From: a virus
DNA: 47,484 nucleotides
IMG/VR virus record: IMGVR_UViG_3300033998_000398
Span: 1-47,484 of that record
Direction: 5' to 3' (one strand)
Each line of letters begins with the position of its first letter. Positions within the stretch are counted from its first letter, which is position 1. The position numbers were made by a program, and so were the translations under genes. The notes below the pieces were generated by a model. It saw nothing but the letters and a program-made list of their open reading frames with translations. It had not been told where the DNA came from and made no database searches. This document shows positions 1-5,473 of this stretch, piece after piece.

Positions 1-104
1 GTGTTGGTGCCTGGTGTTGGTGCCTGGTGTTGGTGCCTGGTGTTGGTGCCTGGTGTTGGTGCCTGGTGTTGGTGCCTGGTGTTGGTGCCTGGTGTTGGTT
101 CCAG
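1..104. repeat. 13-bp tandem repeat array, left end
   Basis: Seven perfect head-to-tail copies of GTGTTGGTGCCTG fill positions 1-91, followed by one decayed copy (92-104). The same unit fills the other end of the window (47352-47484). The array sits upstream of the promoter at 174. It is G/T-rich on the strand read as mRNA, like other tracts in front of early promoters here. Both ends stopping inside one short repeat suggests an assembler break in a circular or terminally redundant molecule. Confidence 0.95.
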
Positions 105-144
105 GGTGGGGTCCCTATATCGGTTACAGCGGTAGCGGTTCATG

Positions 145-170
145 TCAGATTCATTCCGTGTCCCCAGGTT
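145..170 (+). repeat. 26-bp upstream element, copy 1
   Basis: A 26-bp sequence starting TCAGATTCATTCCGTGT and ending CCAGGTT recurs at 46392-46417 with one mismatch. Both copies lie directly upstream of an ACCG-TATA promoter on the plus strand (promoters at 174 and 46425), so it may be an activator or upstream promoter element for the two plus-strand units flanking the end repeats. Confidence 0.7.
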
Positions 171-173
171 GGA

Positions 174-193
174 AACCGTAAAGTATATATATG
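174..193 (+). promoter_or_regulatory. Archaeal promoter for the zinc-ribbon gene
   Basis: AACCGTAAAGTATATATATG combines a BRE-like ACCGTAA with a TATA box. Initiation about 25 bp downstream would fall near 212, just before the hairpin at 214-242. The core matches the other early promoters of this window, but the GAACTTTTTC operator is absent. Confidence 0.7.
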
Positions 194-213
194 CGTCTCT
201 ATAAATCAAATAT

Positions 214-242
214 TGTCAGAAAGAATCTGAATTCTTCTGACA
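214..242 (+). promoter_or_regulatory. Inverted repeat in 5' leader of the zinc-ribbon gene
   Basis: TGTCAGAA at the left and TTCTGACA at the right pair perfectly; an inner AGAAT/ATTCT continues the stem with one bulged A and a CTGA loop. It lies between the expected start site and the ribosome site (GAGGTGAT, 250-257). It could be an operator or an RNA hairpin controlling translation. Confidence 0.6.
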
Positions 243-259
243 GTAAAGAGGTGATATAA

Positions 260-541
260 ATGACAGGTGAAATTGTGTGGATAAAAAATTGTAAGGAATG
301 CGGTAAAAGGTTTAAAGGGGCAAGAAACAGTGTTTATTGTCCCGATTGCGCCCTTAAAAGGGCTAAACAAAGTAAAAAAGAGTACCTACAGCGAAAAGCC
401 CCTGTAGGTACAGGCTCACTTGGAGCCAAACCCAGGAACAACTATCACGATGAGTACATCGTGATACAGAGAGAACTGAAAAGGGTGGGGTTAATCTCCA
501 CCCAAGAGCTTGCCAGGCGTTTAGCAAATAATCCGTTCTAA
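260..541 (+). CDS. Small zinc-ribbon protein
   Basis: A 93-residue basic protein with a Cys4 zinc ribbon at residues 11-30 (CKEC near the start, CPDC at the end). AAGAGGTGATATAA precedes the ATG, and the gene follows its own promoter and leader hairpin. The layout (N-terminal zinc ribbon, basic linker, Glu/Lys helical tail ending near a Gly-Leu pair) resembles the protein at 30108-30503, so the two may be distant paralogues. Such proteins are often viral DNA-binding regulators, but no specific function can be assigned. Confidence 0.8.
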   Translation: MTGEIVWIKNCKECGKRFKGARNSVYCPDCALKRAKQSKKEYLQRKAPVGTGSLGAKPRNNYHDEYIVIQRELKRVGLISTQELARRLANNPF

Positions 542-551
542 TCTCTATTCA

Positions 552-560
552 TTTTTTTTT
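552..560 (+). terminator. T-run terminator after the zinc-ribbon gene
   Basis: Nine consecutive T residues start 11 bp after the stop codon, the usual form of an archaeal intrinsic terminator. Confidence 0.5.
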
Positions 561-604
561 ATTCCAGTTCCCATATTCATTTTTTACCAATATCGATAAC
601 TGCA

Positions 605-756
605 GTGGGTGTTGAACTCACCCTGGGAACTCACCCTGGGAAAGTACGGGCGGGGTTGGGGTTCGGGGCAGGGAGGCTCGGCTCCGCCTCGCCTCGGAAA
701 ATGCACCAAAATTCCCTTATATTTAAGGGGGGGGTTGACCCTCCTCGTGGGGAAAA
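605..756 (+). other. G-rich structured non-coding element with quadruplex motif
   Basis: No credible gene. The stretch holds a 13-bp direct repeat (AACTCACCCTGGG at 615-627 and 628-640), a run of five G-tracts with short spacers at 648-673 that fits a G-quadruplex, a GAGGC/GCCTC stem at 673-690, a CCCTT/AAGGG repeat around a TATA-like centre at 714-729, and the motif TGACCCTCCT followed by GGGGAAA at 736-756. A similar TGACCCTCCT-GGGGAAA motif recurs at 5314-5332 in the other large non-coding region. Confidence 0.6.
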
Positions 757-760
757 AATT

Positions 761-1496
761 CGTACGGGTGTGGTGATGTGTTTTTTGTGTTTGGTGTTTG
801 TTTTTTTTATTGTTGTTTTTTATTTAGTATTGTTTGGTTGTTGTGTGGGGTTTGATTGTATGAGTTGATGTTGATGGGTTTTGTGGGTTGTGGTGTTTGG
901 GTTGATTGTGTGGATTATTTTGTGGATGTTTATTCTCAGTTTGATGGGTTTTGTGGTAGGTTTGGTGGTTGAGTTTCTTTGTGATTTTGGTAGGTTTGAG
1001 TTTGTGGTTTTGGGTTTTGTTGGTGGTTGGGTTCCTGGTGATGTGTTTTGGGGTTGGTTTGGTGATTGGGATGTGAGGGTTCAGGATTTTGTGTTGTGTT
1101 TGTTGTGTGTGGTGTTTGGGTGTTGGGATGATGTGCGGTTGAAGTCTGGTTTGTGTAGTCGTTTTCTGGGTGATTTGCGGGTTGGTGTGGTTCGTGGTTT
1201 GTTTGGTGATAGTTTGTTGAGTGAGTTTTATAGGGTGGATTAATCCTTTTTTTCTTTTTTTTATTTATTTCTTGGTTGTTGTATGTTTTGTTTTAGTGTT
1301 TTCTGAGTTTTTTGGTGGTTTTGTTTTGTTGTTTTGGTTTGTTGTTATTGTTTTGTTTTGTTTTATGTGGTTTGTGTGATTTGTGGGTGTTTTGGGGTAT
1401 ATGTATTGGTGTTTTCTTGATGGTTTCTTCATGGTTTTTTATTGTTTTCTTGGGATTTTTCTTGGGATTTTTTATCCTGTAATGGGGGTGGTGAGG
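761..1496 (+). other. Long G/T-rich tract, probably non-coding
   Basis: About 735 bp are almost entirely G and T on the plus strand. A TTG-initiated frame of 120 codons (881-1243) exists, ends just before a T-run (1247-1262), and is rich in Trp, Val, Phe and Gly. It has no ribosome site or ATG near its start, so I treat it as a by-product of composition. Similar G/T-sense tracts lie upstream of other early promoters (end arrays; minus strand of 45866-46040). It may be promoter-proximal unwinding DNA, a non-coding transcript, or a remnant. Confidence 0.5.
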
Positions 1497-1551
1497 GGGT
1501 GGTGGTAGGGTGGTGGTAGGGTGGTGGTAGGGTGGTGGTAGGGTGGTGGTC
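1497..1551 (+). repeat. 11-bp tandem repeat
   Basis: Five copies of GGGTGGTGGTA (the last one base short) end three bases before the Csx16 promoter. The G-tracts could form quadruplexes or a binding array. A degenerate relative (GGGTGGGGGTAGGGTGGAGG) occurs at about 2315-2335 before the next gene. Confidence 0.9.
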
Positions 1552-1553
1552 GT

Positions 1554-1605
1554 ACTGTAAAGTTTATATGATTTATCTGAACTTTTTCACCTTAAGGTGA
1601 AGGGG
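1554..1605 (+). promoter_or_regulatory. Early promoter with palindromic operator (Csx16 unit)
   Basis: The core ACTGTAAAGTTTATATG (1554-1570) is followed by GAACTTTTTC at 1579 and a perfect 16-bp palindrome TTCACCTTAAGGTGAA at 1586-1601, around the predicted start site. The same core-plus-operator arrangement with matching spacing occurs at 39700-39747, 44780-44827, 45816-45863 and 46425-46475. Overlap with the start site suggests repressor binding or a shared leader. Confidence 0.75.
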
Positions 1606-1650
1606 CATAACTTGGAGTCCCTCTAATAAGTGGAATGGAGTTGATACAAA

Positions 1651-1962
1651 GTGATTTATGTTGTAACCAGGCATGATGCCACTATAGAATGGATTAAGAG
1701 TATTGTTAAAGGGCGTGTTAGGGTTGTCCCACACCTTGATAATGATTGCATATTACAGATGAAACAGGGTGATATAGTATATGGGATTCTACCTATACAC
1801 CTGATTAAGAGGCTGCTGAGAAAAGGAATCACATATTATCATGTGGTTTTACCAAACATACCATTTGAGTGTAGGGGTAAAGAATTAACCCTTAGCCAGA
1901 TTAAAAAGTTCGGTGGACAGATATGGAAGATTAATAATATAGATTGTGAGATGGTGAGATGA
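1651..1962 (+). CDS. csx16: Csx16-family protein, putative viral ring nuclease (anti-type III CRISPR candidate)
   Basis: This 103-residue protein matches the Csx16 (Cas_VVA1548) family over its whole length: the N-terminal strand ending in Arg7-His8, IEW (12-14), His28-Leu29, Gly40-Asp41, the GILPIH stretch (45-50), and RGKELT (75-80) near the end. Csx16 normally accompanies type III CRISPR systems and is regarded as a ring nuclease that removes cyclic oligoadenylate. No cas gene is present here, so a virus-borne copy would most simply blunt host type III signalling, as AcrIII-1 does. The GTG start follows GGAGTTGAT. It heads a unit with three tiny ORFs under an early-type promoter. Family call is strong; the anti-CRISPR role is inference. 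Confidence 0.85.
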   Translation: MIYVVTRHDATIEWIKSIVKGRVRVVPHLDNDCILQMKQGDIVYGILPIHLIKRLLRKGITYYHVVLPNIPFECRGKELTLSQIKKFGGQIWKINNIDCEMVR

Positions 1963-2103
1963 ATGGTTAGATGTACCAGTATTCATGTGGATGAGTGTGT
2001 ATTTTTTACTTGCCAGATGTATGGTGAGTGTTTTATTTACTTAAGTGATGATGAACTCAGGGATTTAGGTTTTAGTGATGATGATATAAAGAGGTGTAGG
2101 TGA
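1963..2103 (+). CDS. Small cysteine-rich acidic protein
   Basis: A 46-residue frame whose ATG directly follows the Csx16 stop codon, implying translational coupling. It has five cysteines (residues 4, 12, 18, 23, 45) and an acidic C-terminal half with Asp runs. No family recognised. It could bind metal or act with Csx16. Confidence 0.5.
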   Translation: MVRCTSIHVDECVFFTCQMYGECFIYLSDDELRDLGFSDDDIKRCR

Positions 2104-2186
2104 ATGTTATTCTGCCTATTTTAGAGTTGGTAGGCATTTTAGTTGTATACATTTTAGTAGGAGGTGAGTATAGTGGAGACTGGTGA
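2100..2186 (+). CDS. Tiny membrane peptide
   Basis: A 28-residue frame whose GTG overlaps the previous TGA (GTGA). Residues 3-20 are almost wholly hydrophobic (Ile, Leu, Val), giving one membrane span. No clear ribosome site of its own; translation would rely on coupling. Function unknown. Confidence 0.35.
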   Translation: MNVILPILELVGILVVYILVGGEYSGDW

Positions 2187-2250
2187 TTTCTTGGCTGGTT
2201 GTTGCTTTGGTATCATCCTGTTGGTTATTCTTTTACTACTTGGTGCTTAA
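2173..2250 (+). CDS. Tiny membrane peptide with strong ribosome site
   Basis: A 25-residue peptide read from a GTG placed behind GGAGGTGAG. Residues 6-24 form one hydrophobic helix (Ile/Leu-rich, two adjacent Cys). It overlaps the previous mini-ORF in another frame. The strong ribosome site argues for real translation. No homologue is recognised; a small membrane toxin, holin-like or host-takeover peptide are possibilities. Confidence 0.45.
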   Translation: METGDFLAGCCFGIILLVILLLLGA

Positions 2251-2251
2251 A

Positions 2252-2278
2252 TTTTTTTAAATGTAAATTATATTTTTT
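2252..2278 (+). terminator. T-run terminator of the Csx16 unit
   Basis: Two T-tracts (2252-2258 and 2273-2278) follow the last mini-ORF immediately. Confidence 0.5.
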
Positions 2279-2342
2279 CCCTATTTTTCTCATCCTTGAA
2301 TATTCATATCAAGGGTGGGGGTAGGGTGGAGGTAGGTGTGAT

Positions 2343-2837
2343 ATGTTTTATGGTACTGTTGTTGGTGAAACTTATAGGGTTGAATTGGATTTGTATGATG
2401 GTGTGCCGGTGTTTATGGAAAAGGGTGGTCTTAGTGGTAGAGGTGAGCATGGTAATGTTCTTTTAATGACTGATAGTGCTGGTGGTAAAATTAAGGGTGT
2501 TTGGAGGGATACTAAGAGTAAGAGGAGTGTTGCTGAGAGGGTTAGGAGGATTCATGGTTTAGTTCATCCTGAGAGTGGTTATTATATTGTGGAGGTATCA
2601 AGGTCGTATTTTGATTTTGGTGATTGTGATGAGGAGGATGTGACACTGGTTACGATTGGTAGGGTGATGGGTGTGTATGAGTATAGTATGGAGGTTACTG
2701 TTTTGTATAGTTTTGTGTTTAATAGTGTGGATTTTGATGAGGAGGTATTGAAGATTCCTGAGTTCTTGAGGGAACCTGTTAGGGTGGCTTTTGAGAATTG
2801 TTGGAATAAGTATATTGAACCTTTGTATATTGTGTAG
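2343..2837 (+). CDS. Hypothetical protein
   Basis: A 164-residue protein with no family I recognise. It looks like a mixed alpha/beta protein with a basic patch in the middle (Lys/Arg at about 58-70) and an acidic middle-to-end. GGAGGTAGG lies about 10 bases before the ATG. Codons are strongly G/T-biased like the neighbouring non-coding tract, but composition and the ribosome site support a real gene. Confidence 0.65.
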   Translation: MFYGTVVGETYRVELDLYDGVPVFMEKGGLSGRGEHGNVLLMTDSAGGKIKGVWRDTKSKRSVAERVRRIHGLVHPESGYYIVEVSRSYFDFGDCDEEDVTLVTIGRVMGVYEYSMEVTVLYSFVFNSVDFDEEVLKIPEFLREPVRVAFENCWNKYIEPLYIV

Positions 2838-2901
2838 TTAATTTTATATACCTGGATGATTAAATAACATATTGTAAGAATTAGTAGGAGGTGGATGGAG
2901 T

Positions 2902-3072
2902 ATGCCAGAACTTGATTTCTATGCTGTAGTTAGAGGAAAATATCAGATAACAGTACCAGCAGCAGTCAGGTGGATTGAAGACATTGAAGTAGGCGATGTT
3001 GTTCATGTTACTATTGAGAAAGTGAATAAAAAAGGTGTGGATTCTGATGTGGCTGTGGCTGAAGGGAAATAA
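2902..3072 (+). CDS. AbrB/MazE-like swapped-hairpin DNA-binding protein
   Basis: A 56-residue protein behind AGGAGGTGGATGG. Residues 8-42 fit the AbrB/SpoVT family pattern: RGKYQITVPAAVR, then a Val/Ile-rich strand with GD (31-32). Family members dimerise and bind DNA as transition-state regulators or antitoxins; no toxin partner lies next to it. It precedes the DNA-modification pair and may regulate it or other early genes. A T-run at 3092-3098 ends the unit. Confidence 0.7.
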   Translation: MPELDFYAVVRGKYQITVPAAVRWIEDIEVGDVVHVTIEKVNKKGVDSDVAVAEGK

Positions 3073-3091
3073 ACCACCACACCTTTAACCC

Positions 3092-3098
3092 TTTTTTT
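3092..3098 (+). terminator. T-run terminator after the AbrB-like gene
   Basis: Seven T residues 20 bp after the stop codon, between this gene and the TATA box of the next unit. Confidence 0.45.
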
Positions 3099-3120
3099 AT
3101 AAACCATGATTTAGGCTTGT

Positions 3121-3134
3121 CTAAATTTATAAAA
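3121..3134 (+). promoter_or_regulatory. Promoter of the DNA-modification pair
   Basis: CTAAATTTATAAAA contains a TATA box about 30 bp before the ATG at 3162. The early ACCGTAA/operator signature is absent, so control differs. CCATGATT (3104-3111) and AATCATGG (3158-3165, covering the start codon) form an inverted repeat around the promoter. Confidence 0.55.
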
Positions 3135-3161
3135 CAATTCAAATATTGAGGTGAATAAATC

Positions 3162-3758
3162 ATGGTTCCCACATTTAAAGTAAAAGATTATATAGGAATT
3201 AATGGAGTTGGACTAAACCAACTAATACACCCACATTTTGAAAAATGGTTCGATTATATAATTAATGAATATGAAAAACCAGAAAAGAATAATGTAATTT
3301 TTTTACCATGTGCTGCCATTAAACCATACAATAATTCCCCATTACATAAAAAAATAAATGAAGTTCTCTCAAAATATGAAAATAATCTACACAAAGTTGT
3401 TATTTCTAATGCAGGTATTATACCTTATGAATTTATTGAATATTATCCATTTGAATCCTATGATTGGAATCCTGCATTTGAAGACAATATTAGCAAAGAA
3501 CTATATTATAATACGACATTAGTACGATTAAGATTATTTTTAAAAACTCATAAATATAGAGAATATTTTTCTTACCTTAACCCTGATTCATTATCATTTA
3601 AAGCACTAAAAAATGCATGTAAAACATTTAATTATAATTTACATCATCCTAAAACAATTAAATTAGATTACAAAAGAAAAGACCCTGATTTACTACTTAT
3701 TCATCCTAAAAATTTAGACAATTTAGACAATTTATTAAAACAGGTGATTAAACTATGA
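3162..3758 (+). CDS. Free-standing ArcS-like catalytic domain (7-deazaguanine modification)
   Basis: A 198-residue protein carrying the exact archaeosine synthase signature PC-X3-KPY-X2-S-X2-H at residues 49-62, followed by a segment resembling the ArcS core (DUF5591-type): a VISNAGIIPYEF strand and YPFESYDWNP. In cellular ArcS this domain follows a TGT-like domain and precedes a PUA domain and acts on preQ0 in tRNA; here it stands alone and overlaps (ATGA) a TGT-like gene. Together they look like ArcS split in two. The likely role is converting preQ0 placed in viral DNA to an archaeosine-like or lysine-linked base. Start is preceded by GAGGTGAATAA. DNA rather than tRNA as target is inference. 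Confidence 0.8.
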   Translation: MVPTFKVKDYIGINGVGLNQLIHPHFEKWFDYIINEYEKPEKNNVIFLPCAAIKPYNNSPLHKKINEVLSKYENNLHKVVISNAGIIPYEFIEYYPFESYDWNPAFEDNISKELYYNTTLVRLRLFLKTHKYREYFSYLNPDSLSFKALKNACKTFNYNLHHPKTIKLDYKRKDPDLLLIHPKNLDNLDNLLKQVIKL

Positions 3759-4681
3759 AATATTTTTTCGGTGAAACACCACAAAACCAACTAAACATAG
3801 ACCATGACATGGTAATGGATAGTGCACTATATTATTACACTAAAAAAGACCCTAAAATTAAATATAATTATAACACTCTTTTTATGGATTCAGGTGGGTA
3901 TGCTCTTATTAACAAAGATATTGACTTAGATAAGGACAGAATCCTGGATATTCAATCCTTAAATAATCCTGATTATGTAGCACCACTGGATTATCCTGCC
4001 AACCATTCATATCCTGATAGTGTTAACATTAAAAGATGGAATATTACTTTAAATAATACTGAATATTGGGTAGAAAACACTACCATGAATGTCGTGCCTG
4101 TAGTTCATGCTTGGAATTCCACAGTTCTAATTGATAATATTAAATCTTTAAGTAAATTTGATACGGAATTTATTGGAATCGGTAGAATATCCAGATCAGA
4201 TAGAATCCTCAACAAAGAATTGTTGAATAATTTGATGATAATTCTAAAGTTTTGTAAAGAAAATGGATTTAAAACTCATTTCTTTGGGTTTGGTTCATCG
4301 CCTATTACTTACCATTTAGGTGCATATATGGGTTTTACTACTACTGATTCAGTTGGATTTAAATTAAAAGCCATTAATAATAAAATTTTAATTCCTGATA
4401 TGGGGGAATGTGATGTTAATAGTCCAATAAAAAAATATAGATTGGAACAACTAAAAACTTGTGAGTGTCCTATTTGTGAAGATAAGAATATAGATGAAGT
4501 TATGATTTCTCTTAAGGAAAATTGGATTAATAGGGCTATACATAATAAATGGATTATTGATGATGCTGTCAGGAAATTTCATAGTTTTGATTGTAGAGAT
4601 GATTACAGGCTATATTTAGATGAAATTATGCAGTATTCTAATTATAAGCATATTTGGCAATATGTTTCTTATTTAATGTAA
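3755..4681 (+). CDS. dpdA: TGT-family transglycosylase, DpdA-like (DNA 7-deazaguanine insertion)
   Basis: A 308-residue TIM-barrel transglycosylase of the TGT family. Visible marks: FMDSGGY (43-49, first substrate-binding Asp at 45), PLDYP (77-81), VVPVVHAW (112-119), IGIGRISR (139-146), a TTTDS segment (194-198) that may hold the nucleophilic Asp, and the zinc site Cys235-X-Cys237-X2-Cys240...His262. It is shorter than cellular archaeal TGT and has no PUA domain, as in viral DpdA proteins that exchange guanine in DNA for 7-deazaguanine bases. AGGTGATT inside the upstream gene and an ATGA overlap indicate coupling. No preQ0-biosynthesis gene is present, so precursor would come from the archaeal host. 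Confidence 0.8.
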   Translation: MKYFFGETPQNQLNIDHDMVMDSALYYYTKKDPKIKYNYNTLFMDSGGYALINKDIDLDKDRILDIQSLNNPDYVAPLDYPANHSYPDSVNIKRWNITLNNTEYWVENTTMNVVPVVHAWNSTVLIDNIKSLSKFDTEFIGIGRISRSDRILNKELLNNLMIILKFCKENGFKTHFFGFGSSPITYHLGAYMGFTTTDSVGFKLKAINNKILIPDMGECDVNSPIKKYRLEQLKTCECPICEDKNIDEVMISLKENWINRAIHNKWIIDDAVRKFHSFDCRDDYRLYLDEIMQYSNYKHIWQYVSYLM

Positions 4682-4688
4682 TTTTTTT
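4682..4688 (+). terminator. T-run terminator of the modification pair
   Basis: Seven T residues begin one base after the transglycosylase stop; more T-rich DNA follows to about 4760. Confidence 0.5.
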
Positions 4689-4814
4689 AATGATTATTTT
4701 TCTGGTATTTATATTTGTACCCTACCCATTTTTACCCTTATTTTTTTATCCTATTTTATGAGTTTCTTTTCCTTTTTTATTGGTTGTATGGGTTTCTTTT
4801 CATGTTTAGGTATG

Positions 4815-5166
4815 GTCTCGCCGAACTACTTTTGGAAAAGGAGGGTTTTCCTTCAAGTTTATCTACAGGTATATGGTTCTGAGAGTTTTCCTGTCTCCTT
4901 TTCCCGATTTGAGGGTGTCCCGCCGAACTACTTTTGAAAAATAAGCCTTCTCCTGTCTTTTTATTTTCATGGTTTTGGATTGGAGTATTCTCCTGTCTCC
5001 TTTTCTTGATTTGAGGGTGTCCCGCCGAACTACTTTTGGAAAAGGAGAGTTCTCCTGCCTCCTTTACAGAGGGGTGTGTTCACTTTTGGTGAAAACCATG
5101 ACAAATAGCATAACTTTGAGTAATACTGTATGTAATTTAAAAGGAGCGTTCTCCTGCCTCCTTTTC
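4815..5166. repeat. Degenerate ~102-bp structured repeat array
   Basis: Non-coding DNA between convergent units. A 31-bp segment containing GTCCCGCCGAACTACTTTTG is identical at 4906-4936 and 5008-5038 (period 102 bp); a partial copy (CGCCGAACTACTTTTGGAAA) starts at 4819. Each junction has a polypyrimidine segment of the type TTCTCCTGTCTCCTTTTC (about 4884, 4988, 5050, 5149). AAAAGGAG and CTCCTTTT arms at 5040-5065 and 5139-5166 form 8-bp hairpins. A 71-codon frame (4969-5184) spanning this has no support. Candidate structured RNA, protein-binding array, or part of an origin. Confidence 0.75.
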
Positions 5167-5218
5167 AAAACACCCAATTTTTAGGTAAACCTAACTTTTT
5201 TCTAAGGGCTTAAAAAAA

Positions 5219-5279
5219 GAAAAGAAGACCTATGAATAGGAGAAAAATATGTCTCGTCGAGCGATTTTTTCTTCTTTTC
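5219..5279. repeat. Inverted repeat, 10-bp arms
   Basis: GAAAAGAAGA (5219-5228) and TCTTCTTTTC (5270-5279) are perfect inverse copies. Inside lie a CCTA-TGAA-TAGG mini-hairpin and a CTCG-T-CGAG palindrome. Non-coding; see the origin discussion in the findings. Confidence 0.7.
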
Positions 5280-5369
5280 AGGAATAAAGACCTCTCAGGA
5301 CTTTTAGGTTCAGTGACCCTCCTACGGGGAAATTCCCAGAAATGCAGCCATAAAACTTTGAAAGAGTTA

Positions 5370-5419
5370 ATCGTAATAACTATCATGATTTCCCGTCGGT
5401 AACCATGATAAATAACGAT
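5370..5419. repeat. Nested inverted repeats
   Basis: An inner pair TATCATG (5381-5387)/CATGATA (5404-5410) is enclosed by an outer pair ATCGT (5370-5374)/ACGAT (5415-5419). The whole forms an imperfect palindrome of about 20-bp arms around TTTCCCGTCGG. It lies directly beside the terminator hairpin at 5428. Confidence 0.65.
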
Positions 5420-5420
5420 A

Positions 5421-5473
5421 AAAAAAGAGGGACATGTACCAATAGGAGAGTGTCATCACAGGTACATGTCCCT
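5421..5473 (-). terminator. Strong hairpin plus T-run terminator
   Basis: Read on the minus strand, AGGGACATGTACC and GGTACATGTCCCT (13-bp perfect arms, 5428-5440 and 5461-5473) are followed by CTTTTTTT. This is the most classical hairpin terminator in the window and closes the small unit starting at the promoter at 5690. Confidence 0.7.

Noticed and set aside
27-230. 67-codon frame over the left repeat array
   Set aside because: It is a translation of the 13-bp repeat and runs through the promoter and leader; no ribosome site.
605-868. 87-codon frame across the G-rich block
   Set aside because: GTG start without ribosome site, spans repeats, hairpins and a TATA-like site.
881-1243. 120-codon G/T-rich frame
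   Set aside because: TTG start without ribosome site, Trp/Val/Phe-rich product typical of G/T-only DNA. Kept only as a remark in the tract entry.
4815-5166. Possible CRISPR array
   Set aside because: Only two full identical copies, long period, spacers related to each other, and no cas genes.
4969-5184. 71-codon frame in the repeat array
   Set aside because: No ribosome site; crosses repeat units whose copies have different frames.
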